Below, piece by piece: positions 24,265 to 31,214 of a stretch of DNA of 44,678 nucleotides; positions within the stretch are counted from its first letter, which is position 1, and the number at the start of each line of letters is the position of its first letter. The position numbers and the translations under genes are program-made. This stretch comes from an uncultured Ruminococcus sp. (GTDB lineage Bacteria > Bacillota > Clostridia > Lachnospirales > Lachnospiraceae). The stretch covers positions 1 to 44,678 of the forward strand of contig FMEL01000021.1 of assembly GCA_900066355.1 (NCBI GenBank), written 5' to 3'. Under the pieces are notes generated by a model that worked only from the letters and a program-made list of their open reading frames with translations, was not told where the DNA came from and searched no databases.

Positions 24265-24804
24265 ATGAATATATGTATCTATGGCGCTTCCAGTGCGCAG
24301 CTGGAGCAGATTTATTACGACAAAACAGAAGAACTCGGAAAAATGATGGCGAAGCGTGGACACGGGCTGGTGTTTGGCGGCGGCGCGACAGGAATGATGG
24401 GATCAGCGGCGCGTGGTGTGGATGTCGAAGGCGGTTATATTCTTGGTATTGCACCACGATTTTTTGATAAACCGGGTGTTCTGTATCAGAACTGCAGTGA
24501 ATTTATTTTTACAGATACCATGCGCGAGCGCAAAAAACTTCTCGAGGAGCGCTCTGATGCAACAATCGTTACACCGGGCGGAATCGGAACCTATGAAGAA
24601 TTTTTTGAGATCCTGACGCTTAAAAGTCTGCACAGACTGGATCGCCCGATCGTTCTCTACAATATCAACGGCTACTATGACGGAATGGAAGTTCTGCTGC
24701 GCCATACGGCTGATGAGAAATTCATGGATCCGTCCAATCTGAAACTCTGTGAATTTATGGATGATCCGGAGCAGATCTTGTCTTACATAGAAAATTACAG
24801 GTAA
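24265..24804 (+). CDS. LOG family protein (TIGR00730)
   Basis: A 179-residue Rossmann-like protein with the family motifs GGG at 38-40, followed by ATGMMGSAARG, and PGGIGTYEE at 104-112. This nucleotide-binding motif pair defines LOG proteins, phosphoribohydrolases that release bases from nucleoside 5'-monophosphates (cytokinin activation in plants, general nucleotide salvage or damage repair in bacteria). Family assignment is firm, physiological substrate is not. It lies three bases after the Nif11-like gene. Confidence 0.9.
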   Translation: MNICIYGASSAQLEQIYYDKTEELGKMMAKRGHGLVFGGGATGMMGSAARGVDVEGGYILGIAPRFFDKPGVLYQNCSEFIFTDTMRERKKLLEERSDATIVTPGGIGTYEEFFEILTLKSLHRLDRPIVLYNINGYYDGMEVLLRHTADEKFMDPSNLKLCEFMDDPEQILSYIENYR

Positions 24805-24850
24805 CCGGTTAATGGGGATGAAAAAGAATACAACAGAAAGCAGGTAAAAA

Positions 24851-25324
24851 ATGATCTGGAAAGAGCTAAACGACAATTTGGTTTTTCATAATTTAAAGGC
24901 ATCCGACAATATAGAGGTACTGCAGCTCATGGGAGATGCCATGATACAGGAAGGGTATGGAGAAGAAGGGTTCACAGAGGCTGTTCTGAAAAGAGAAAAG
25001 GATTATCCGACAGGTCTGGATGTGAACGGGATTGGAGTGGCAATTCCACATACAGACGCAGAACATGTAAAAAAAGAAGGTCTTTCAATTGCAGTGCTGA
25101 ATCCGCCAATTGAATTTGATGCAATGGGGGAGGAAGACTGCCGGATTCCGGTGAAAATCGTGATCATGTTTACTGTGGCCGGAAAAGATAAGCATATTGA
25201 CCGACTGCTGCAGGTCCTTGATATGATCAAGGATGAAGAAATCCTGCAAGGACTGCTTGATGCGAAGAATAAAAAAGAAATCCGAACAGTAATACAAAAA
25301 AGAGAGAAGTCAGATATAAACTGA
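24851..25324 (+). CDS. PTS EIIA component, fructose/mannitol/galactitol type
   Basis: A 157-residue PTS EIIA type 2 domain. The phosphorylated histidine is His67 in GVAIPHTDAEH. The preceding LMGDAMIQEGYG and KREKDYPTGL segments and the HIDRLLQVLDMI segment match GatA/FruA-type EIIA. It takes phosphate from HPr and passes it to an EIIB. No EIIB or EIIC lies in the window, so it is either a stray transporter subunit or a regulatory EIIA. It follows the LOG gene by 46 bases with a weak ribosome binding site. Confidence 0.88.
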   Translation: MIWKELNDNLVFHNLKASDNIEVLQLMGDAMIQEGYGEEGFTEAVLKREKDYPTGLDVNGIGVAIPHTDAEHVKKEGLSIAVLNPPIEFDAMGEEDCRIPVKIVIMFTVAGKDKHIDRLLQVLDMIKDEEILQGLLDAKNKKEIRTVIQKREKSDIN

Positions 25325-25361
25325 CTGCATTAAATTTTACTTACCGAAGAGAGAGATTATT

Positions 25362-25985
25362 ATGAAAAATCCGTTACATTATCAATTATCGGAATACGAC
25401 TGTGGACCGACTTCCATGATGAATGCGCTTGCCTATCTGTTCGAGCGGGAGGAGATCCCTCCGGAGGCAGTCCGAAATACGATGCTTTACTGTCTGGACT
25501 GCCACAGCAAAGAAGGAATCCCAGGCAAAAGAGGCACTTCCAGAGCAGCGATGATGTTCCTCAGCAATTGGCTGAACGAATACGGAGACCTCGGCATCAT
25601 GTCTGTGAGCAGTGAATATCTGTCAGGACGAAGCGTGTACATAGATGGAGAAAGTCGTATCAATCATGCGCTGAATCATGGGGGTGTGGCGGTAGTGCGT
25701 CTGTATCTTGAGGAAGAGCATTATGTTTTGATGACTGGAATACAGAATGAAAATATTCTTCTCTTCGATCCGTATTACTGGGATAAACCATATGAACAGA
25801 AAGATATTCTGATGGATGATAAACATCCTAAGGAATACAACCGCATAGTGCCGTTTAAGTACTTTAATCAGGAAAACAAAGAAACAATATACGCTCTCGG
25901 CCCGGTGGAGGAACGTGAGGCGGTTCTGATATTTAACGAAAAGACGAAGACCGTACCAGAGGAAGTAATTGAGTACTTTATTTAA
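25362..25985 (+). CDS. C39-like peptidase family protein
   Basis: A 207-residue protein with the papain-like C39 arrangement: Cys14 in SEYDCGPTSMMNAL, His120 in EEEHYVLMTG and Asp136 in LLFDPYYW. There is no signal peptide, membrane segment or ABC domain, so it is unlike the bacteriocin-processing C39 transporters and is probably cytosolic. Family members of this free-standing type have unknown substrates. It is the last gene of a short rightward run (Nif11-like, LOG, EIIA), 37 bases after the EIIA gene. The structured element at 25995-26126 follows. Confidence 0.75.
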   Translation: MKNPLHYQLSEYDCGPTSMMNALAYLFEREEIPPEAVRNTMLYCLDCHSKEGIPGKRGTSRAAMMFLSNWLNEYGDLGIMSVSSEYLSGRSVYIDGESRINHALNHGGVAVVRLYLEEEHYVLMTGIQNENILLFDPYYWDKPYEQKDILMDDKHPKEYNRIVPFKYFNQENKETIYALGPVEEREAVLIFNEKTKTVPEEVIEYFI

Positions 25986-25994
25986 GGAAGAACA

Positions 25995-26126
25995 AAGCGG
26001 ACAAGTCCGCTTCAAACTCCCTGAATCCCTCAATCTTTGAGGGACTTGTTACGCTTTGCGCGCCAGATGCAGTCTGCTTCAGCAGACATGTTCCTCATGC
26101 ATCTGGTCGCATCCTCGCGGAGCGTT
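25995..26126 (+). other. Highly structured intergenic element (possible ncRNA or terminator array)
   Basis: It holds three units: a hairpin AGCGG/CCGCT (25996-26011), a hairpin CCCTCAA/TTGAGGG (26027-26043), and a nested structure at 26051-26126. The last has P1 ACGCT/AGCGT, P2 CGCG/CGCG (26059-26062, 26116-26119), P3 CCAGATGCA/TGCATCTGG (26063-26071, 26098-26106) and P4 GTCTGC/GCAGAC (26072-26087), with asymmetric internal loops on the 3' side, ending in TTTTTAT. It could be a terminator for the C39-like gene, or a repeated structured RNA. It runs directly into the 44-bp palindrome. Confidence 0.6.
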
Positions 26127-26170
26127 TTTATGTAATAGGAACATTACGGAGTAATTTCCTATTACATAAA
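26127..26170. repeat. 44-bp palindromic repeat, copy 2 (inverted)
   Basis: Identical base for base to the reverse complement of 13559-13602. It overlaps the T-tract of the nested hairpin on its left and merges with the AAAAAAGG arm of the terminator on its right. Confidence 0.9.
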
Positions 26171-26226
26171 AAAGGATTTCCGAATCTATGGAGATGTGAA
26201 TGAACCATAGAACGGGAATCCTTTTT
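26169..26226 (-). terminator. Terminator of the leftward S-component operon
   Basis: A long stem pairs 26169-26182 with 26213-26226 (one G-U) and an inner TCTATGG/CCATAGA. On the minus strand it ends in TTTTTTATG, on the plus strand in TTTTTAGG, so it may act both ways. Confidence 0.8.
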
Positions 26227-26244
26227 AGGTTATTGACAAATTAT

Positions 26245-26772
26245 TTATTTACCTGCAGCAACTGCGGTCTGACGTACATTTGGAATGGAAATCAGGATCG
26301 GGTAAAGGATGCAGGAAATAACAAGTCCGCCGACACCCTGAATGATGTTTGCAGGGATGCTGGCAGCAGCACCTGCTCCGTAGATGAAGAATTCACATAC
26401 GAAATATCCGCCTGCAACGAGGATGATGTCTGCAACACCGCCAAGAATGACTGCAATGTAGCGGCTCTTCTGGTTTTTACCGACTTTCTGATAAAGAAGT
26501 CCGGCAGCAAGGGCAACAAGACCTTTTATCACGAAAGTGATCGGAACATAAATGAAATATCCGCCGATCAGGTCAGAAAGTGCAGATCCGATACCGCCTG
26601 CAAGGAAGCCCCAGACCGGTCCGAGAATTACACCGGAGAGGATCACGATAGCGTCCCCCGGGTGAATGTATCCGCTGGTTCCCGGAGTAGGGATGCGGAT
26701 GGACATGGTTGCCACGCAGGAAAGTGCAGCAAACAAAGCTGCGAGAATTAATTTTTTCAGATTGTTATTCAT
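26245..26772 (-). CDS. ECF transporter S component (vitamin-binding subunit)
   Basis: A 175-residue protein with six hydrophobic segments. TM1 has the AxxxA motif (ALFAA) that contacts EcfT, and the loop GYIHPGDAIVILSGVILGP is the ligand-region signature of the riboflavin-like S-component family (PF07155-type). The substrate is not readable. It is the last gene of a leftward operon, 33 bases after the class V aminotransferase, with AAGAGG before the start. It would use the EcfA1-A2-T module encoded at 10-12.5 kb. Context points to a vitamin B6 compound (inference). Confidence 0.85.
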   Translation of the reverse strand: MNNNLKKLILAALFAALSCVATMSIRIPTPGTSGYIHPGDAIVILSGVILGPVWGFLAGGIGSALSDLIGGYFIYVPITFVIKGLVALAAGLLYQKVGKNQKSRYIAVILGGVADIILVAGGYFVCEFFIYGAGAAASIPANIIQGVGGLVISCILYPILISIPNVRQTAVAAGK

Positions 26773-26805
26773 AGTAAATGCGCCTCTTTTCTATTGGTGT
26801 AAATT

Positions 26806-27936
26806 CTATTTCATGCTGTCGCAGAAGAGTTTTTCCATGCTTGCTTTAAGTGGAACACCAAGTTTGGCGAGCGTTCCGTCCAGAGCTGCAAAGACTTCAC
26901 GAACATTGTAGTAATCAGCATTGTTTCCCATATGTCCGATGCGGATGACTTTGCCTGCAAGTACATCAAAAGAACCTGCAAGCATGATGTTGTAGTCATT
27001 TTTAACACCATCAAGGATTGCTTTGGCGGTGGTTCCTTCCGGGACTTCAAATACAGTAACAGTGCTGGAAAAACCACTCTTAAGATAAAGGTTCAGACCG
27101 GCACCGGTGATTGCTTTGCGGGAAGCTTCGGCGATTTTTTCATGTCGTGTCAGGATGTCCGGGTCAGCTGCAATGTTGTCGATCGCGGCACGGAGTCCGT
27201 AGATATCACTGATCGGCATGGTGTACGGGAACCATTTTTCTTCATAATAATGTGCAAAAGTTGTCAGGTTTGCGTAGAAAGATGCAATTGGTGTCTTACG
27301 GTCTGCCATGGCTTTTTTTGCATCATCACTGATCACTACGAAGGTGAGTCCCGGAGGTGCGGAAACGACTTTCTGGGAACCGCCGCACATAATGTCAATC
27401 TGCCAGTCGGAGATACGCATCGGTTCGCCGAAAGAAGCAGATACGGAATCGACAACAGTCATGATGCCGTATTTCTTAAGAAGCGGACAGATTGCGGAAA
27501 CATCGTTCAACATACCGCTTGGTGTATCTCCGTGGACAACGGTTGCGTATTTGTAATCATGATGTTCTTTGAGGAAGTTTTCGAGTTCCTGTACATCAAG
27601 TGTTTCACGGTAATCTCTGGAGTAGAGCTCCGGACATCCGCCGTACATGGAAACAAAATCTGCGAATCCTTTGCCGTAGATGCCGTTGTCCAGAACGAGG
27701 ACACGGTCACCTGGTTCGGTCATGGACGCACAGGCGGCTTCCAGTCCGAGGATTCCCTCTCCGCCGAGGATGAGTGTTTCGTTGTCGGTGTGGAGAAGAT
27801 GGCTGATTTTTTTGCAGGTTTCTTTATAAAATTCTACAAAGTTTTCGTCAAGATCAGGGTTGGTACATTCTCTGCTGCGGGCGAGACGCACGTTTTCGGC
27901 AACCTGTGTCGGGCCCGGTGTCATAATTTTATACAT
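26806..27936 (-). CDS. Class V PLP-dependent aminotransferase (serine/alanine-glyoxylate or pyridoxamine-pyruvate type)
   Basis: A 376-residue fold-type I aminotransferase. It begins with MTPGPTQVAENV, typical of the alanine-glyoxylate/serine-pyruvate group. The PLP lysine is Lys189 in GGSQKVVSAPPG, and the cofactor-ring aspartate is Asp163 in VVDSVSASFG. Substrate options in this group include serine, alanine with glyoxylate, and pyridoxamine with pyruvate. Being flanked by two S components suggests handling of an imported vitamin, with pyridoxamine to pyridoxal conversion the most natural idea (inference). AAAAGGA precedes the start; a 162-base hairpin-rich gap separates it from the upstream S-component gene. 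Confidence 0.9.
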   Translation of the reverse strand: MYKIMTPGPTQVAENVRLARSRECTNPDLDENFVEFYKETCKKISHLLHTDNETLILGGEGILGLEAACASMTEPGDRVLVLDNGIYGKGFADFVSMYGGCPELYSRDYRETLDVQELENFLKEHHDYKYATVVHGDTPSGMLNDVSAICPLLKKYGIMTVVDSVSASFGEPMRISDWQIDIMCGGSQKVVSAPPGLTFVVISDDAKKAMADRKTPIASFYANLTTFAHYYEEKWFPYTMPISDIYGLRAAIDNIAADPDILTRHEKIAEASRKAITGAGLNLYLKSGFSSTVTVFEVPEGTTAKAILDGVKNDYNIMLAGSFDVLAGKVIRIGHMGNNADYYNVREVFAALDGTLAKLGVPLKASMEKLFCDSMK

Positions 27937-27975
27937 AAGATCAAGTCCTTTTTCTTATTATTTTTTTAATCCGGT

Positions 27976-28084
27976 GTAACTGTTCAGTACCTTCACAGTT
28001 ACGAGCCAAAATGCATTCCAGATCACCTTTGGTGATGGCATTTTGACTTGTATGTCTCGGGATTTTGACATATACATGTCAAAA
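27976..28084. repeat. Cluster of three inverted repeats
   Basis: Three perfect dyads lie in tandem: GTAACTGT/ACAGTTAC (27976-27983, 27995-28002); CAAAATGC/GCATTTTG (28007-28014, 28038-28045) enclosing ATCACC/GGTGAT (28022-28036); and TTTTGACAT/ATGTCAAAA (28063-28071, 28076-28084). They fill the gap between the S-component gene and the aminotransferase gene. No T-tract follows on the minus strand, so they are not standard terminators; mRNA processing or differential stability signals are possible. Confidence 0.7.
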
Positions 28085-28098
28085 CACCTCGCGGGATA

Positions 28099-28665
28099 TT
28101 ACTTAAATTTACGTAAACCGACTCTTTTAGCAGCAACGTTCAGAGGTGCGATCACAACAAGTGTGATGACTGCTGCAACACCAATCTGTACGAGATTTCC
28201 CGGAATGGAAGCAACCGGTGCAAGCGGATTACCGTAGATTACGACTTCCGCGATGTAGTATCCTGCAACTTTGATCACGCAGGCTGCGATGAGTGCGATC
28301 ACATACCATTTGAAGTTCTGGTGTTGTTCGTCTTCGGTAAGTCTGCCTACGGTGAAGCCCATGAGAGCAACGATTACAAAAGTAAATGGAGCCCATAAAG
28401 TCCAGCCGGAAAGCAGGTCAAACAGTCCCATTCCGACACCACCTGCGATTGCGCCGGTCTTTTTACCGAAGATAATGGCGCCGATAAACAGCGGAACATT
28501 GCCGAGATGGATAAGTCCTCCGTTGGCTGCAATCGGAAGACGGACGTTGATGAATGCCGTAAAGATGTAAGTGAGAGCTACAAAGATAGCGGTCACGGTA
28601 AGAAACTGAACGGAAGAAGTAACCTCGCGCTCAGCAGCAGCTGTCTGTACGTTTGTGTTTGCCAT
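28099..28665 (-). CDS. ECF transporter S component (vitamin-binding subunit)
   Basis: A 188-residue protein with six hydrophobic segments after a short polar N-terminus. TM1 carries an AxxxA motif (AIFVA) and the loop GLIHLGNVPLFIGAIIFG followed by GLFDLLSGWTLWAPFTF matches the riboflavin-like S-component family, related to but clearly distinct from the gene at 26245. AAGGAAGG precedes the start. It is the first gene of a leftward group with the aminotransferase and the second S component. Upstream, on the minus strand, TTAATG and TATACC about 18 bases apart may be its promoter. Confidence 0.85.
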   Translation of the reverse strand: MANTNVQTAAAEREVTSSVQFLTVTAIFVALTYIFTAFINVRLPIAANGGLIHLGNVPLFIGAIIFGKKTGAIAGGVGMGLFDLLSGWTLWAPFTFVIVALMGFTVGRLTEDEQHQNFKWYVIALIAACVIKVAGYYIAEVVIYGNPLAPVASIPGNLVQIGVAAVITLVVIAPLNVAAKRVGLRKFK

Positions 28666-28800
28666 GATACTTAACCTTCCTTTTTCCTATGTTTTTTGAT
28701 TGGGTATACTTTACAACAGAACTGTGCATTAATAAAGAGGCAATTTAAAGAAAAAATAAGGGGACAGTTTGCGGCGACCAAATGTGAATGACCCTGTTGG

Positions 28801-29119
28801 TATTTGTACTTGTTTAGATCATCTATTTTCGGTGTACTTTTTGACTACCAGGATACTTGCTTTTGTTTAGACCATCTTTTTTCGACGAATTTATTGACTT
28901 TCGGAGTACTTACTTCTATTTAAACCATCTGTTTTACTCGGATTTTGTGGACTTTGTTTGTACTTACTGTTGCTGGAGTCATTGGTAGCCTGAGAATTCG
29001 TGGACTTGTTCTGGACTTGCTTTTTTGGTGGCCATTTTTGACACGAAAATTTGTTGGTTTAATTTGTATTTGGTTGTTTTGGAGCCATTGATAGACTGTG
29101 GATTTATAGTTGAGATGAA
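28801..29119. repeat. Six degenerate tandem copies of a 53-bp unit
   Basis: Units start at 28801, 28854, 28907, 28961, 29014 and 29067. A CCAT/TCAT core recurs at 28819, 28872, 28925, 28979, 29032 and 29085 (steps of 53, 53, 54, 53, 53). Most units begin TACTTG or close variants, have a T/G-rich run, the core, then a TTGACT-like box about 22 bases on (28841, 28894, 28948, 29001, 29054). The plus strand is strongly T/G-rich. The unit length is not a multiple of three and stops interrupt all frames, so it is not coding. It fills the region between the divergent S-component and hydrolase genes. Confidence 0.85.
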
Positions 29120-29138
29120 CAGGACGACATGGTATGAT
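29110..29138 (+). promoter_or_regulatory. Promoter for the alpha/beta hydrolase gene
   Basis: TTGAGA (29110-29115) and TATGAT (29133-29138) with a 17-base spacer, at the end of the last tandem repeat unit. Confidence 0.55.
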
Positions 29139-29202
29139 AATCTAAGATCAAAACAGATTTTTATACAAAATGAAAATATGAAACAGATTACGGAGGAAAA
29201 AC

Positions 29203-30120
29203 GTGAAAAAAATATTGTCTCCGATGGAAAAAATTCGATTTCCGGAAAGTGAAGAGCTTCCGGAGGGAGTGAAAGAAATCGACGTAAAGGACACATTCGG
29301 ATATTGTACCGAACTTTATCCGGATGTTGAATATGCAGAGCACAGTGGCAGGAAGCTGCATCTTCAGATCATGACACCGCTCGTTTACGGAAAAGATCTG
29401 AAATGGCCGCTGATCGTATATGTACAGGGATCTTCCTGGCATAAGCAGAAATTGTTTCAGAGTCTTCCGACACTGGTCAGGATGTGCGAAAGAGGATATG
29501 CCGTGGCGATTGTGGAGCACAGAGAAAGCGAGCTGGCACCATTTCCTGCTCAGGTAATAGACACCAAAGCAGCAATTCGTTTTTTGCGGATGAATGGAGC
29601 ACATTATGGAATCGATGTGAGCAAAGTGGTACTCTGGGGCGATTCAAGCGGAGCACATACAGCGCTGATGGCGGGAATTACCGGAGATGCGGAGTATCTT
29701 CCGGAAAAATATCCACAGGTAACAACAGAAGTGGACTGCATCATAGACTGGTTTGGACCGACAGATCTTGTGGCAGCATCACAGTATCCGTCTGCAATCG
29801 ATCATGATTCAGCTAAAAGTCCGTCAGGAGTACTGATTGGCGGAAAAACTCTTCATGATCATCCAGAGGATGCTTATCCGGCAAATCCTGTGGTGCATCT
29901 GCACCGCAATCGAAAAACGCCGCCTGTTCTTATCATGCATGGTGGCAGTGACCCGCTGGTCCCGTTTAATCAGTCCTGTATTTTATATGAGGCTTTAAAA
30001 CGGATGGATAAGGAAGTGGAGTTTGTCAAGCTTAGGAATGCCGGACATGGATGGGGAGGCTTTATGAGTGAGGCGGCACTGGATATAGTAGAAGAATTTA
30101 TAAAGAAGAAAATTAATTAA
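29203..30120 (+). CDS. Alpha/beta hydrolase (esterase/peptidase-like)
   Basis: A 305-residue protein of the BD-FAE/acetyl-esterase type of alpha/beta hydrolases. The oxyanion region is VYVQGSSW (73-79), the nucleophile Ser148 is in the elbow GDSSG, the acid is Asp in MHGGSDPLVP and the histidine is in NAGHGWGG. No signal peptide. Such enzymes cleave esters of carbohydrates or small acyl substrates. It starts with GTG at 29203, preceded by GGAGG. A further ATG at residue 8 is possible but has no better site. The next gene (RsmH-like) follows by 18 bases. Confidence 0.88.
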   Translation: MKKILSPMEKIRFPESEELPEGVKEIDVKDTFGYCTELYPDVEYAEHSGRKLHLQIMTPLVYGKDLKWPLIVYVQGSSWHKQKLFQSLPTLVRMCERGYAVAIVEHRESELAPFPAQVIDTKAAIRFLRMNGAHYGIDVSKVVLWGDSSGAHTALMAGITGDAEYLPEKYPQVTTEVDCIIDWFGPTDLVAASQYPSAIDHDSAKSPSGVLIGGKTLHDHPEDAYPANPVVHLHRNRKTPPVLIMHGGSDPLVPFNQSCILYEALKRMDKEVEFVKLRNAGHGWGGFMSEAALDIVEEFIKKKIN

Positions 30121-30138
30121 AAATACAGGGAGAACGAA

Positions 30139-31191
30139 ATGGAACAGGAAACACAGACACCACACAAACGAAGAGTACGATACAAGGGAAAATATCCGCG
30201 CAAATTTGAGGAAAAATATAAAGAGCTGAATCCGGAGAAATATAAGGATACGATCGAACATGTCATCAGTAAGGGAAATACTCCGGCAGGAATGCATATT
30301 TCCATCATGGTAAAGGAAATCCTTGATTTCCTGAAGATCCAGCCGGGCGAGACAGGATTTGATGCGACACTTGGCTATGGCGGACATACAAAAGCAATGA
30401 TGGAATGCCTGCATGGTGAAGGTCATATGTATGCAACAGATGTGGATCCGGAGGAATCTGCAAAGACCCGTAAGCGTCTGGCAGAGCAGGGCTTTGGAGA
30501 GGACATTCTGACGGTCAAACTTCAGAATTTCTGTACGATCGATGAGATTGCAAAGGAAGCCGGTGGATTTGATTTTATTCTTGCAGATCTCGGGGTATCG
30601 TCCATGCAGATTGACAATCCGAAGCGTGGTTTTTCTTTCCGTGCAGACGGGCCGCTTGATCTTCGCCTGAATCAGGAAAAGGGGATCAGCGCGGCAGAGA
30701 GACTTGATACGATCGGCAGAGATGAACTTGCCGGAATGCTTTATGAAAATTCCGATGAGCCATATTGTGAGGAGATTGCAAAAGCAATTACAGACGAGAT
30801 TCGCAGGGGAAATCGTGTAGATACTACGACAAAATTGCGTGAGATTATCGAGAAGACGCTTTCTTTTATTCCGGAAAAAGAGCGTAAAGATACCGTCCGC
30901 AAGACCTGCCAGAGAGTATTCCAGGCGCTTCGTATCGACGTAAACCGTGAGTTTGAGGTTCTGTATGAATTTATGGAAAAACTGCCGGATGCTCTCAAAC
31001 CGGGCGGACGTGTGGCAATCCTGACGTTCCATTCAGGAGAAGACAAGCTTGTAAAGAAAGCACTTAAGGCCGGCTATAAAGCTGGAATCTATTCCGACTA
31101 TGCCAAAGATGTGATTCGCCCGTCCGCGCAGGAATGTGCCCAGAACGGCAGAGCCAGATCTACGAAAATGCGTTGGGCGGTTAAGGCCTGA
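30139..31191 (+). CDS. RsmH/MraW-family methyltransferase paralogue
   Basis: A 350-residue SAM-dependent methyltransferase of the RsmH (MraW) family, which N4-methylates C1402 of 16S rRNA. It shows GFDATLGYGGHTKAMME (SAM motif), ATDVDPEESAKT, FDFILADLGVSSMQID, the RGFSFRADGPLDLRL segment, and VAILTFHSGEDKLVK, all hallmark blocks. It differs from the canonical protein by an N-terminal extension of about 55 basic residues (RRVRYKGKYPRKFEEKYK) before the HxxIM start block, and by a Tyr in the GxGGH motif. The cell-division cluster copy normally sits with mraZ, so this is probably a second copy with a separate target (inference). Confidence 0.85.
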   Translation: MEQETQTPHKRRVRYKGKYPRKFEEKYKELNPEKYKDTIEHVISKGNTPAGMHISIMVKEILDFLKIQPGETGFDATLGYGGHTKAMMECLHGEGHMYATDVDPEESAKTRKRLAEQGFGEDILTVKLQNFCTIDEIAKEAGGFDFILADLGVSSMQIDNPKRGFSFRADGPLDLRLNQEKGISAAERLDTIGRDELAGMLYENSDEPYCEEIAKAITDEIRRGNRVDTTTKLREIIEKTLSFIPEKERKDTVRKTCQRVFQALRIDVNREFEVLYEFMEKLPDALKPGGRVAILTFHSGEDKLVKKALKAGYKAGIYSDYAKDVIRPSAQECAQNGRARSTKMRWAVKA

Positions 31192-31214
31192 GTTCGTCTT
31201 ATAGGAGAATATAC

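Noticed and set aside
26932..27969. Rightward 345-codon frame opposite the aminotransferase
   Set aside because: It mirrors a complete class V aminotransferase with all catalytic residues.
28801..29119. CRISPR array
   Set aside because: The repeats are degenerate along the full 53-bp period with no conserved repeat separated by unique spacers, and no cas genes lie nearby.
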